Source of the DNA: Paenibacillus xylanexedens
GTDB lineage: Bacteria; Bacillota; Bacilli; Paenibacillales; Paenibacillaceae
Direction of reading: 5' to 3'
DNA: 64,000 nucleotides
NCBI RefSeq assembly: GCF_007680605.1
Contig: NZ_VEIO01000007.1
Span: 165,119-229,118, forward strand
Shown piece after piece: positions 1 through 9,535 of the stretch (position 1 is the first letter of the stretch; the number at the start of each line of letters is the position of its first letter). The position numbers and the translations under genes are program-made. Under the pieces are notes generated by a model that worked only from the letters and a program-made list of their open reading frames with translations, had not been told where the DNA came from and searched no databases.

Positions 1-41
1 CCAGGCCCAGCTTTTTGTGTTTTAGTTTTTCCCTTCTTAAC

Positions 42-3000
42 TTAAAACGAATCCAACTCTGCTTGATCAGGAATAAAAAAGGAAACCTTCGTCCCTTGCC
101 CAGGAGAGCTGACGATCGTCAATCCTTGTCCATAGAGCTGATTCAAGCGCCGATGGGTATTGGTCAACCCGATGCCTCCAGGCTTTAGCGGATTCGGTTT
201 AGGCCATGCGAGTGCTTGTTCGATCTGTTCCGGCTGCATGCCTGAGCCGTTATCTTCAATCTCGATCAGTGTGCCCGCGGTTTGGGCGACGATGTGAATC
301 CATACCGTCCCGCCTTCCACTTGGCTGAGGACACCATGGCGAACGGCATTTTCAATCAGCGGTTGGATGGTTAGCGGAGGGAGCATCACGTCGATATCTT
401 CTGGAATGTCCCAAACTACGTTTAATCGTTCCGCGAATCGTTCCTTCTCAATGTAGAGATAGGCTTTCGAAAGGTCAATCTCATGAGTGATCTCTACCAT
501 TTTCTCCGAATTCACAAAGTGGAAGCTGGTCTGCAAATATTCGATAAAAGCATCCCCCAGACGCTGCATTCGATCCGTATCGATCTCACTCAGCATCATA
601 ATGGAATTGAGTGTGTTAAACAGGAAGTGCGGCTGGATCTGTGCCTGCAAATAAGCGGCTTCCATCCGCAATCTCTCATCAATCGATTGTTTCAACACAA
701 TCAATGAACCAATGCGATGTCTCAGCTCTACAGCGTCAACAGGCTTGGTCACATAATCAGTAGCACCGGCCATGAATCCGGCATAAATATCAGCAGGTTC
801 GTTCCTGGCCGTTAACAACAGAATAGGAAGCTCCGATACGGAATAACGTTTACGCACGCTCTCTGTCAGTTCGTAACCGGACATATGAGGCATCATCACA
901 TCCGCAATTAATAAATCCCATGACTGCGTATTCAGAAGTTCAAGTGCTTCTAACGCTGAAGTGGCCGGTTGTATATCATAGGGTTCATTCGACAGCATCG
1001 AGATGAGTACACGTAAGTTGACCGGATCATCATCGACAGCAAGAATGCGAGCAGTGGTTTTCCCTGGTATGACGGGATTCACGGGATGTTGCTCTTCATC
1101 TAGGCTCACAGCAACCTCACTCAAATGATGGACACCCCATCTCGACTGCTCCGTCTGATCGGTCTGTTGGTATAATGCAGGTGTATCTTCTCGCGGCAAC
1201 AAAACTTGAAAAGTAGATCCTTGTCCAAGCACGGACTGCACAGTGAGTGCACCGCCGTGAAGCTCTGTGAGCTGTTTACTAATGCTTAACCCCAGCCCAA
1301 TTCCCCCACTCAAACGTGCTTGAGTAGTACCTTGCTCATAAGCTTCAAATATTCGTTCTTGTAACTCCTCGCTGATTCCCGTACCCGTATCCGATACTTG
1401 CATAATGACGCTATGTTCATCTGCTCTGACCGATATCGTAATGGTGCCCTCATCCGTGAATTTGAGCGCATTATGCAGCAGATTGTACAGGATCTGAACA
1501 AGCCGTCTCTCATCCGCCTGAACAAGCGGTAATCCATCGGGAGTATCCACGATGATCTGGACTCGCTTGCCCTCCGCCATAAATCGGAACATACCAATGA
1601 CGCCGGATATGACGGAGGCGAGGGATAACGGTTTTTTCTGCAATATGATGCGTTTTTCCCTCAGGCGAATGACATCCAGAAGGTCATCAATTAATTGCGA
1701 CATCTGTCTTCCGATGTTCACTAACAGCTTCATGTCTTCTGTATGCTGTCCTCCGGATTTACGCTGTTCGCGCACCGCAATGCTTTCGGCGATGTTAATA
1801 ATCCCATGCAGGGGAGTGCGCAGTTCATGCGCGGTGTTCACCAGGAATTGATCTTTTTGCTGGTCCTCCACTTTGAGCTGTTCATACAGTTTCTCAATTT
1901 CAGTGGCATTGCGGAAATATTTCCTGAACCAGTAGGCTGCAAAGCCAAATATGGCTGCAATGACATCGATCGGATAATACACATTGGTGATTTCGTTGTG
2001 TGAGTTCACGATTCCCCACAGCACACTGGAAAAACTGCTCATTGCAGCAAAGAGCAAAAAGCTCGCATCGCTTTGTTTGGCTGCAGCCATTTTGAAGAAC
2101 AGGAACACAGACCAACCAATGGCGAACAAATACAGAAAATCAGGGATCTGAGTATGAAGTGCTTGGTACACAAGCGTTACGGGAGCAATGAGCAAAAATA
2201 ATAGATATCCTCCTACAACGCCGGCATATGCAAGAAAGAGCTTTCGCCCATGATTCGGATTCGCAAAACTTCTGGCCAGCATAAGAAGGAAAAGCGCAAA
2301 TGAAACATATGAAATAGCTTTGGCTTTAACCATCCAGGTGAAATTTAAGGGCAGCCAGCTTAATAACAGATTGTCATGGTCAGAGACAACCGTTAAGGCT
2401 GTTGCCAGTATTAACAATGAGAACGTGAGCAGTGCTCGCTGCTTCCGGATAAACAGAAACATGACAAAGGCATATAGGCTGTGCAGAAGCAGTATGGCAA
2501 ACGTGATTTTCTGCAAATCAATCGATAGCCCCCGTTCACTTCCAATGGCTTCAGGAGAACCCAAGTATAGAGAACGCGTAATGCCTCCACTGAATGGGTC
2601 GTCGAAATTGGCTGTCTGCACAAGTAGAGTAAGTTCGCTTGTCTTGTCGAGTGCATAGGAAGTTACAAATGCAGTCCTTTCTGGTTGGTAGCTTTGGGCA
2701 TTGCTAGCAGGTTGACCAAACTTGGCAACAATCGTTCCGTTGATCTCGATGATGGATGAGGTTTGAATTTTCTGAGCCCAGAGGGATATATCCTTCACCG
2801 AAGGGTCTAACAGTATGCGAAGCTGGTACGTTCCATATCCGAACGACGATGTAGAGCGTGATTGTAACGCATTACGCCAGTCGCCCGGCACTTGGACCCA
2901 GGTGGAAGGTGTGTCTGGCCCCATATCAGAACCCGTTTCTGAATCCGTATTTGCATCCTCTCCGCCAGAGATCAATGCATGGGGTGTGAACTTCCATTCT

Positions 3001-3212
3001 CCATCCAGAGAGATTGGTGAAGCATTGGCAAGATCCCAACCGCGAAGATCCAACACACCTCGAACGGGTTCTGGATGATCCGGTATAGCAAAAGAGGCGG
3101 ACCATATCCAGCGAAAGCTAAGTAAAATGGTTAAAAAGACAAGAGACAACACGACATATCTAGGTATTTTCAACTTTGTTATTGGTTTCATGGCAGATTT
3201 TAATTTCGACAC
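42..3212 (-). CDS. Large hybrid sensor histidine kinase (7TMR-DISM, HisKA, REC, LytS-like kinase)
   Basis: Membrane sensor kinase of about 1056 residues. In order: an N-terminal membrane segment; an extracytoplasmic jelly-roll region beginning GVLDLRGWDL, typical of 7TMR-DISMED2; a block of seven hydrophobic helices; a HisKA domain with H-box HELRTPLHG; a HATPase domain with DTGTGI and GGIGLGLSI; a receiver domain starting ILAVDDDPVNLR; and a second, LytS-type kinase module (QPHFLFNTLNSI) with its own HATPase (ENAVRHG, GGIGLTNTHRRL). One chain therefore holds two kinase cores around a receiver. It is divergent from the response regulator at 3366, its likely partner. The start is uncertain: GTG at 3212 has GGAG 11 bases upstream; ATG at 3191 and TTG at 3308 have no clear ribosome site. 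The ligand is unknown, though 7TMR-DISM modules often sense carbohydrates. Confidence 0.88.
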   Translation of the reverse strand: MSKLKSAMKPITKLKIPRYVVLSLVFLTILLSFRWIWSASFAIPDHPEPVRGVLDLRGWDLANASPISLDGEWKFTPHALISGGEDANTDSETGSDMGPDTPSTWVQVPGDWRNALQSRSTSSFGYGTYQLRILLDPSVKDISLWAQKIQTSSIIEINGTIVAKFGQPASNAQSYQPERTAFVTSYALDKTSELTLLVQTANFDDPFSGGITRSLYLGSPEAIGSERGLSIDLQKITFAILLLHSLYAFVMFLFIRKQRALLTFSLLILATALTVVSDHDNLLLSWLPLNFTWMVKAKAISYVSFALFLLMLARSFANPNHGRKLFLAYAGVVGGYLLFLLIAPVTLVYQALHTQIPDFLYLFAIGWSVFLFFKMAAAKQSDASFLLFAAMSSFSSVLWGIVNSHNEITNVYYPIDVIAAIFGFAAYWFRKYFRNATEIEKLYEQLKVEDQQKDQFLVNTAHELRTPLHGIINIAESIAVREQRKSGGQHTEDMKLLVNIGRQMSQLIDDLLDVIRLREKRIILQKKPLSLASVISGVIGMFRFMAEGKRVQIIVDTPDGLPLVQADERRLVQILYNLLHNALKFTDEGTITISVRADEHSVIMQVSDTGTGISEELQERIFEAYEQGTTQARLSGGIGLGLSISKQLTELHGGALTVQSVLGQGSTFQVLLPREDTPALYQQTDQTEQSRWGVHHLSEVAVSLDEEQHPVNPVIPGKTTARILAVDDDPVNLRVLISMLSNEPYDIQPATSALEALELLNTQSWDLLIADVMMPHMSGYELTESVRKRYSVSELPILLLTARNEPADIYAGFMAGATDYVTKPVDAVELRHRIGSLIVLKQSIDERLRMEAAYLQAQIQPHFLFNTLNSIMMLSEIDTDRMQRLGDAFIEYLQTSFHFVNSEKMVEITHEIDLSKAYLYIEKERFAERLNVVWDIPEDIDVMLPPLTIQPLIENAVRHGVLSQVEGGTVWIHIVAQTAGTLIEIEDNGSGMQPEQIEQALAWPKPNPLKPGGIGLTNTHRRLNQLYGQGLTIVSSPGQGTKVSFFIPDQAELDSF

Positions 3213-3365
3213 GTTTCGTCTAACTCCTGCACCGTCGGGTTCGATGAGAGTCCTTTTTTTATTTGGAATTTTAGACGTATTACCAAATTGATAGCGTTCG
3301 CAATCCAAAGTTTATGGTAAAATTATTGATTAATGGATCATCAAGTGAGTCGGAGGGCTGTGCAT

Positions 3366-4511
3366 ATGAGAGTGATTTTGGTAGATGATGAAAATCTCGC
3401 TCTGAGCAGGTTAAATAAATTGTTAGTCGAGAGAGACGATTGCGAGGTCATCGGTACTTTTTTGAAAGCAGAAGAAGCGATAGAGCAAATCAAGCAACAT
3501 CTGCCTGACCTCGTTTTCATGGATATTGAGATGCCGGGTATGAATGGAATCGAAGCAACTGAGCGAATTCATGAGGTATCTCCAAGAACGGAAGTTATTT
3601 TCACAACGGCCTATAACGAACATGCACTGACGGCTTACGGGCTTGAAGTGCTGGATTATATTATGAAACCCGTAACACGGAATCGTTTGGATAAAACGAT
3701 GAAGATGTATCAGCGCAGAGCTGTACCGGCACAGATGGACGTGATCGAAGACGCAGCAGAGCAAGGAATGGTAATTCACTGCTTAGGCATGCTTCAGGTG
3801 CAGTTGCATCCGAATGAAGCGCCCAAACACCTGAAGTTTAGAACGACCAAAATCAGAGAACTATTCGCGTATTTGCTCCATCATCGCAATAAACCGATCA
3901 AGCGTGACACCCTGCTTGAGCTGTTATGGCCGGAGCTCGATGAGAGGAGAGGTATAACGAACCTGCACAGCGGTATTCATCGCTTACGCGGTATGCTGAA
4001 CGAATTCGTGGGTGAGGACCGGATTTCGGTACGCTATCAACAATTCGGTTATCTATTGGAAACGGGTGAACTCCGGATTGATGCGGAAGAGTGGGAGAAC
4101 CGTCTTAACCGATTACCTTCATTATCGTCCTCTACACTTGCTGAGTATCGATATGTTTCGGATCAATATGAAGGCAAGTATTTCGGTGAGGATGATTACG
4201 CATGGGCGGAGCTGGAACGTCAGCGATTGCATGCGCTCTGGCAGAATCATGCGTTGAAGCTGGCGCAATACTACATTGAATCGGGACACCCCAATGAAGC
4301 TCTAATGTTGTACCACCAGATGCAGCAATTTGATCCGATGATGGAGGAGGTCAGCCTTTCTTTGATGAAGTTGTATGATCGGTTAGGCAATAAAGACCCG
4401 GTGGTTGCTCAGTATCATCAGTTGGCAGCAGCATTACAACAAGAGGCAGGAGTAGATCCTGGTCCCGAAGTGGAATCATGGTATCAGGAATGGAAAACTC
4501 GAAATATGTGA
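3366..4511 (+). CDS. Response regulator with REC and BTAD (SARP-like) domains
   Basis: Cytoplasmic response regulator of 381 residues. The N-terminal receiver (about 1-120) has the acidic pair VDDE, phospho-acceptor D53 in FMDIEMPG and the conserved lysine in IMKP. A winged-helix segment follows (about 150-230), then an alpha-helical bacterial transcriptional activator domain with TPR-like repeats (about 240-375). ATG 3366 is chosen because GGAGGG lies 7 bases upstream; an earlier in-frame ATG at 3333 lacks a site. It starts about 150 bp from the divergent hybrid kinase, so the two probably form a two-component system. Target genes cannot be read from the sequence. Confidence 0.9.
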   Translation: MRVILVDDENLALSRLNKLLVERDDCEVIGTFLKAEEAIEQIKQHLPDLVFMDIEMPGMNGIEATERIHEVSPRTEVIFTTAYNEHALTAYGLEVLDYIMKPVTRNRLDKTMKMYQRRAVPAQMDVIEDAAEQGMVIHCLGMLQVQLHPNEAPKHLKFRTTKIRELFAYLLHHRNKPIKRDTLLELLWPELDERRGITNLHSGIHRLRGMLNEFVGEDRISVRYQQFGYLLETGELRIDAEEWENRLNRLPSLSSSTLAEYRYVSDQYEGKYFGEDDYAWAELERQRLHALWQNHALKLAQYYIESGHPNEALMLYHQMQQFDPMMEEVSLSLMKLYDRLGNKDPVVAQYHQLAAALQQEAGVDPGPEVESWYQEWKTRNM

Positions 4512-4566
4512 GCATCTGCTTATTAGGATATATGGCGTATGAAAAATAAACGTGTGGTACCTTGTG

Positions 4567-4594
4567 ACAGCCTCATGAATGAGGCTGTTTTTTT
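4567..4594 (+). terminator. Rho-independent terminator of the response regulator gene
   Basis: A perfect 10-bp stem, ACAGCCTCAT paired with ATGAGGCTGT around a 2-base gap, is followed by seven T residues. Confidence 0.9.
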
Positions 4595-4650
4595 ATGCTA
4601 ATAAGACTGCCAAGAGCATTTGTTACCCATTGTATCTCGTTGTATGGATA

Positions 4651-5847
4651 CTACAGAAACCATTCCCTAGCCTTTTCATCAAAGAATCGGGTCACCTCGG
4701 GATACTCGTTCAGATCAATATTTTGCTGGCGTATGATCTTCTGTAGAAAGATGGTATCTGTGAACATTTTGCTGATGATAATACTGCATTCCTTAGGGTT
4801 ATCCTTGAAAGCGTCTATGAGTACCCGAATCTCGTTAAAATCAAAAAACAGAATATATGAAGCGTAATTTTGAAGCAGCACTGTTAAACAGTAATCACGA
4901 TATGAACTGGAGTTCTCCGAAGCACCCTCGGCGGCAACTCCCAATGTATCCGCATTGGCATCGGTATCGGTATCAGTGTCACTATTCGCTTTAGTACCAG
5001 CACCTGCATTGGTTTCAAGCGACACATCCATCATGGCATCAGCGAGCAGATCTCTAATGATCTGGCAAAATGCATAAGGATCATCCTTGTACAGCTTGAG
5101 CATTCCATCCACGTCGTTAATGAGTTCAATGACTGGCTCCAAACCTTTTACAGAAGGGATGATTAACTTGGGGGAACGGCCCTCGATAACCTGTAACAGT
5201 TCCAGAGTTAATGCTTTGCAGGCTTGAATCTCTTCTGCTGAGATCATGATTTGATCCGCGTATTCGTCGCGATGTGTGGTGTAGTGATCGTAATAAGTAG
5301 CGAAATAATCCTTGAGTGGAATGCCCGTTTTGCTATGAATCAAACGTTGTTGATCCCATGAGCAAGCGTATAAAGTCTCATCATTCACCGGATGAGCGTA
5401 GAGATAGATAAAGAAGAAAAAATCGCGCAGCGACTGCTTCTGTGCAACGTTTAAACAAGTTGTGTCATGCAGATGGGACAGCTGGAGGAAGCTATATTTT
5501 TTCATCACATCATTCATCTCGCTGTAGGTGTTGTGTGTGTTGATGGACAGTGTGCTATTAATCGTGAACAACAGGTAGTATAGAATCATCTCATCATATA
5601 CATTAAGTTGCTCAAACGTTTCAGCTAATACGGGCTTCCAGTCCGGCTTTGATCCATAGTAGGGGTCTTTCGGGCGTAATCGGACGATCCAGCCTGAGAA
5701 GGTTTCCTCCGGGTGATCATTAAAGAATAAAGCTACACTGTCATCCTCATATTGACCAAATGCCATTATCATGTCACCATCTACGGATTCCAAAGGGAGA
5801 GAGAACTTCATACGAATATAATCATTATATAAAGTGTGGAGTTTCAT
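4651..5847 (-). CDS. Uncharacterised 398-residue protein
   Basis: A full-length ORF with ATG at 5847 and GAGGT about 9 bases upstream. No signal peptide or membrane segment is evident, so it is probably cytoplasmic. The N-terminus contains an acidic stretch (FGQYEDDSVALFFNDHPEE). A low-complexity hydrophilic linker rich in T, D, A and N (TDTDTDANAD) lies near residues 285-300 and separates two helical parts. I do not recognise the family. It converges with the response regulator gene and reads away from the TerD-like gene, so there is no operon context to suggest a role. Confidence 0.75.
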   Translation of the reverse strand: MKLHTLYNDYIRMKFSLPLESVDGDMIMAFGQYEDDSVALFFNDHPEETFSGWIVRLRPKDPYYGSKPDWKPVLAETFEQLNVYDEMILYYLLFTINSTLSINTHNTYSEMNDVMKKYSFLQLSHLHDTTCLNVAQKQSLRDFFFFIYLYAHPVNDETLYACSWDQQRLIHSKTGIPLKDYFATYYDHYTTHRDEYADQIMISAEEIQACKALTLELLQVIEGRSPKLIIPSVKGLEPVIELINDVDGMLKLYKDDPYAFCQIIRDLLADAMMDVSLETNAGAGTKANSDTDTDTDANADTLGVAAEGASENSSSYRDYCLTVLLQNYASYILFFDFNEIRVLIDAFKDNPKECSIIISKMFTDTIFLQKIIRQQNIDLNEYPEVTRFFDEKAREWFL

Positions 5848-5904
5848 TTTCAGATAACCTCATTTCAAAAATAAGTATTGAACCCTATTCGACAGCTATT
5901 TGAA

Positions 5905-6165
5905 TACTCCTTCCATATAAATCATGTCGTAATACTTTCGCCCTGCTCATGGATGCCAAAATCTGAGATGATGAGTTCACCAAAGGTTCGGGTGACGAAC
6001 TTCGGCACTTCGAACTCTTGGCCTTCAGGCTATGGCGATCCTTCCTTCTACACATCATTGGAGATTCTAGGGTCGCCGCTCTCCTGAAGATTTCCAATCA
6101 GAGAGGAGGCGTCCAGGCTATCATATTCCTTCCTTCTCAAGCTAACCACCAAATGTTAATTAGGG
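5905..6165 (-). pseudogene. Possible decayed gene remnant
   Basis: One minus-strand frame reads protein-like sequence (for example QEFEVPKFVTRTFGELIISD and SDFGIHEQGESITT) but is broken by TAG codons upstream and ends at a TGA. No intact reading frame covers the 320-bp gap between the genes at 5847 and about 6168. I read this as a possible remnant of a once longer gene; the family is not recognised and chance is a real alternative. Confidence 0.25.
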
Positions 6166-6167
6166 AT

Positions 6168-8345
6168 ATGGCTCTCCTGGACTCTTTGATCATGAATAAT
6201 AATTCCGTAGATTACAGCAATATAAAAATGAATAGTATCTATGTGCGCAGAGCGCGCAAATTGATGATTCAACCGAGCGAACAGCGGCAACATCCATTGT
6301 CCAAGAAAGTTCTCGCGACTGCGCTCAAAAATATAGAATCACTGGGGTTTACCTTCTCCACTGAGCTGATGCAGGCACTACGGACGCTGTCCGAAGAACA
6401 ATTTGCAGCATTGGTCGATCAGCTGGTCAAAGACCTTAAAGTGATGGTCGGTGCCCATGTGAAGTACAAACCGATGTATGCGGGATTCCCGGAGCAGGTG
6501 ATGGAAGCGGACGAAGCGGAGCTGTACTTGAACGCCGTTTTTTATTACCTGACACATCATACGCTGGGTGATTTCGAACCTTCGGCTATGGCTGCTGGTG
6601 TGCGGTCTCCTTTCGTGGAGCAAACGAAGCTGAAAATCATTGATCTGGGGAGCAAGCAAGCGTTCCAGAAGCTGATCCGTCAGTTAATCGAAGCGAAAGG
6701 TTCCATCTCGGATACCGACAAAAAAGATATCCAACAAGCATTGAAATACGCTGATCCGAGTGAGGTCGAGACCATACTGCCTGCGGAGATTCCATTTAAG
6801 GAGAATGTGGGATTTGTCGTTGCGGTGTTGCTGAAATATGAACTGGCAAGCATGGAACGTATCGGGTCTTATTTTAAAACGGCAAGCGATGTGCTCCGAC
6901 TGGCAGTATCCTGGTCGGAGGGGGACGTCAGTCTGGCAACCGCCACGCCTTTTCGTAAATTCAAACGTCGTGAGCGCCGCCTGCTCCTCAGCCTGCTGGA
7001 GCAATGCGGCTCCATCACGGAGGATATGCTGCGCTACAAGGATCGCTGGATTCGGCTGGGCGAAATTTTGCATCCATCCGAATACAAGCTACGGTATCCG
7101 CGTAGCCAGGCCGCCTTCGATGTATTGCGAAATAACAAGCCGTTCTCAACCTTTAACGGTAGCGTTGAACTGGCATTCCAGTATCGCAATATCTGGAGCC
7201 TGATCGACCTGTTGTCTCAGCGTCCGGGTGAATTTGCACGGAAGCTGGATCATATGCTACGCATCACAGACAATGAAGAATATGTGCTGCTTGCTTTTGG
7301 AGAGGTGGCTGCTCAGGTGTCCACGCCGGTGTTATTGCAGGTGAGACAGCATTTCGCACAGCGGAATGAAGCGTCAAAAATGCGGGTCTTTTTTCCGAAA
7401 GGCAATGTGGCCAAGGCGGTTGGCATCCCGAATGAGCTACCGGAGCTTGACAAAGCTGTCTGTCAGGAAGTGGTGCAATTATGCGAGCAAGCTCTGATCA
7501 CACGATTCGCTGCGTTCCCTTCGCTCGGGAAGACGTATGTCGATGAGCGGCTGCAGCATTATCTGGTGCCTTTTTCACAGCGTTCCGCGAGCAAAGCCTT
7601 ACGTACGATTGTGAGAGGAAGCCGTATTCCGATGGGGGAGGGCGACACGATTCGTTTCTTCAGCTGGTGGAAAGAGGGCGAGGTCGACGGCACGCCTACA
7701 GGGCGTGTGGATATTGACCTGTCTGCGATCATGTATGACAAGGACTGGAACTATGTTGAACATATCTCATATACGAATCTGAAGTCTGTTAAATATAAGG
7801 CTGTCCACAGCGGGGATATTGTGACTGCACCTTATGGGGCGAGTGAGTTTATTGATCTGCATATCCCTTCGATTGTGAATTATGGCGGAAGGTATGTGGT
7901 GACCACACTTCACTCCTTTACCAGCCATCCGTACTGTAATTTGCCGGAATGTTTTGCAGGCTGGATGATGCGCAAGAAACCCGGATCGGGCGAAATCTAT
8001 GAGCCTTCCACGGTGGAGAACAAGATCGATATTACGGCTGATACGCAGATTGCCATTCCCGTCATTCTGGATTTGGTCGACCGTACGATCATCTGGACGG
8101 ATATGGCGCTGACGAGGTACCCGGACTATTACAACAATGTGGAAGGCAATCGGGGAGGCATCGTACTGATGGGGAAGGCGATGACTTCATTACGCAAACC
8201 TCACCTGTATGACTTGTTCATGATGCATGCCAAGGCGAGAGGTGAACTGGTAGATACGAAGGAGCAGGCCGATACGATCTATGCGGTCGATGAAGGGGTG
8301 ACACCGTATGATATCGAGCAGATTATGGCGGAATATCTGGCTTGA
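6168..8345 (+). CDS. Large protein with TerD-like C-terminal domain (MXAN_6230/SCO0854-like)
   Basis: A protein of about 725 residues without signal peptide. The first two thirds are helical and unknown. The last 190 residues resemble the TerD fold of the tellurium/stress-response family: DIDLSA, then HSGD, then IDLHIPS, then VVTTLHSF. That placement matches large proteins that end in TerD, such as the MXAN_6230/SCO0854 group, but I see no RING finger at the N-terminus. The start is unclear: in-frame ATGs at 6168, 6192 and 6228 all have weak or no ribosome sites. No other ter genes (terB, terC, terD paralogues) are nearby, so its usual partners are missing here. TerD domains bind calcium in known members; binding here is inference. 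Confidence 0.65.
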   Translation: MALLDSLIMNNNSVDYSNIKMNSIYVRRARKLMIQPSEQRQHPLSKKVLATALKNIESLGFTFSTELMQALRTLSEEQFAALVDQLVKDLKVMVGAHVKYKPMYAGFPEQVMEADEAELYLNAVFYYLTHHTLGDFEPSAMAAGVRSPFVEQTKLKIIDLGSKQAFQKLIRQLIEAKGSISDTDKKDIQQALKYADPSEVETILPAEIPFKENVGFVVAVLLKYELASMERIGSYFKTASDVLRLAVSWSEGDVSLATATPFRKFKRRERRLLLSLLEQCGSITEDMLRYKDRWIRLGEILHPSEYKLRYPRSQAAFDVLRNNKPFSTFNGSVELAFQYRNIWSLIDLLSQRPGEFARKLDHMLRITDNEEYVLLAFGEVAAQVSTPVLLQVRQHFAQRNEASKMRVFFPKGNVAKAVGIPNELPELDKAVCQEVVQLCEQALITRFAAFPSLGKTYVDERLQHYLVPFSQRSASKALRTIVRGSRIPMGEGDTIRFFSWWKEGEVDGTPTGRVDIDLSAIMYDKDWNYVEHISYTNLKSVKYKAVHSGDIVTAPYGASEFIDLHIPSIVNYGGRYVVTTLHSFTSHPYCNLPECFAGWMMRKKPGSGEIYEPSTVENKIDITADTQIAIPVILDLVDRTIIWTDMALTRYPDYYNNVEGNRGGIVLMGKAMTSLRKPHLYDLFMMHAKARGELVDTKEQADTIYAVDEGVTPYDIEQIMAEYLA

Positions 8346-8374
8346 TCTGCAGATCCAGCATGGGCTGGAGTGAA

Positions 8375-8467
8375 ATGGCGTTTCGAAGAGATATGTTGTG
8401 TTGGGAGTCTATGAGTATGTATGTGCAAGCACAACTAGCGCAACTGGAGAAGAAGGAGCAGTCATAA
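8375..8467 (+). CDS. Possible small protein, 30 residues
   Basis: A short ORF (MAFRRDMLCWESM..., ending QLEKKEQS) with GGAG 5 bases before its ATG, directly downstream of the TerD-like gene. Its stop lies inside the stem of the terminator at 8456-8480. It could be a real small protein or chance; only the ribosome site supports it. Confidence 0.3.
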   Translation: MAFRRDMLCWESMSMYVQAQLAQLEKKEQS

Positions 8468-8480
8468 GGCTGCTCTTTTT
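8456..8480 (+). terminator. Rho-independent terminator
   Basis: GAGCAG pairs with CTGCTC across an 8-base loop and is followed by a T run. It ends the TerD-like transcription unit. Confidence 0.7.
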
Positions 8481-8636
8481 GGGCTGACCAGAAAATGAGA
8501 AGAACAGATAATGGGAGAGTCATGTTAACATGACTTCATTTGACGATGAGTTCCATTGTATAGTAACCTTGGCGTGACTATAAGGGGTTGTTGCTTTCTT
8601 TTTCAAAGAACTGCCCAAAGGAGTGACCTGATCTAC

Positions 8637-9308
8637 ATGAATAATAACTCAAGTCAAAATACAAGCGTGGATTCCATTCTCGGCCAGTATGCATTTAACG
8701 AGCAGTCATCTTCCACGGAGTTGATCGAGTTCACATTAAAATCATTGCAGGACTTGTTGCCACTCGCTGGCTTCAAGATTGTCAAATCCCGCAAAGCCCT
8801 CGAGAAGAAAACGAAGGAATTGTTGATATCCTTCTATTTGCAGGCCAATAGACATAATACAGCAGGAGCGAGTATAGAAGTCATGTTGCATTGTAAAGTT
8901 ACCCATAATAAGCATAAGTCATACACGGGTCTACTGGAGAGTTACTATGAGCATTCGGAGCTAAAGTGGTATGAATTATTCGGGAAAGAGGCATTTAGGA
9001 ACAGCCTCCTATCCATGACGGATTATATCAAGCAACACGAGATTCCGTTAATCGAGCAACTGATATCTGATCCTCAAGGTGTGATAGAGGCAAATAGAAT
9101 TTTCAGCCCTTATTTTTACTATCGTTATGGGACAGATGCACAATTTGAACTGGCGAGACAACGATACGTTGCGAGTCTAAGTGAAGCGCAGAAACAGCAG
9201 TATGACGAGGCGTTCATCAAATTTCAAGAGGATGGAAACAGTCTAATCAAGCGTGGAGAAGATTGGGCATATTTGACGGTGTCCAAGAAGGAGGGGCGTG
9301 AAATATGA
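8637..9308 (+). CDS. Uncharacterised 223-residue protein
   Basis: The ATG at 8637 is preceded by AAAGGAG at a long spacing of 13 bases. The product is hydrophilic, with alternating helical and strand-like segments, an aromatic-rich middle (FSPYFYYRYGTDAQFELARQ) and no signal peptide. The family is not recognised. Its stop codon overlaps the start of the next gene (ATGA at 9305-9308), so it is translationally coupled to a small membrane protein, which suggests the two act together. Confidence 0.7.
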   Translation: MNNNSSQNTSVDSILGQYAFNEQSSSTELIEFTLKSLQDLLPLAGFKIVKSRKALEKKTKELLISFYLQANRHNTAGASIEVMLHCKVTHNKHKSYTGLLESYYEHSELKWYELFGKEAFRNSLLSMTDYIKQHEIPLIEQLISDPQGVIEANRIFSPYFYYRYGTDAQFELARQRYVASLSEAQKQQYDEAFIKFQEDGNSLIKRGEDWAYLTVSKKEGREI

Positions 9309-9487
9309 CCATTACCCCTGTCATTCTGGTGTTGTTTGCGTTGATTAGCTATTTCTTTATTTACTTTATGTGTAAAGTGATTAATCCTCAGGCACCCAAA
9401 AAATATGTTATATGGGCTGGAGTTTGTTTTGCAATTCTGACGGTGATGTTGTGTAGTCTATTGCTTCTTCTCCCTCAGCTGGTCTAG
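9305..9487 (+). CDS. Small two-helix membrane protein, 60 residues
   Basis: Begins in an ATGA overlap with the preceding gene and has GGAGGGG shortly upstream. Two hydrophobic segments (about residues 4-24 and 36-57) are separated by a short basic loop, CKVINPQAPKKYV. It is probably an integral membrane protein with both termini on the same side. Function is unknown; the overlap implies co-expression with the 223-residue protein. Confidence 0.7.
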   Translation: MTITPVILVLFALISYFFIYFMCKVINPQAPKKYVIWAGVCFAILTVMLCSLLLLLPQLV

Positions 9488-9535
9488 AGATGCATAAGTT
9501 AGCTGAGCTCCCGTCCCCGCAGCTTTGGACGCGGC

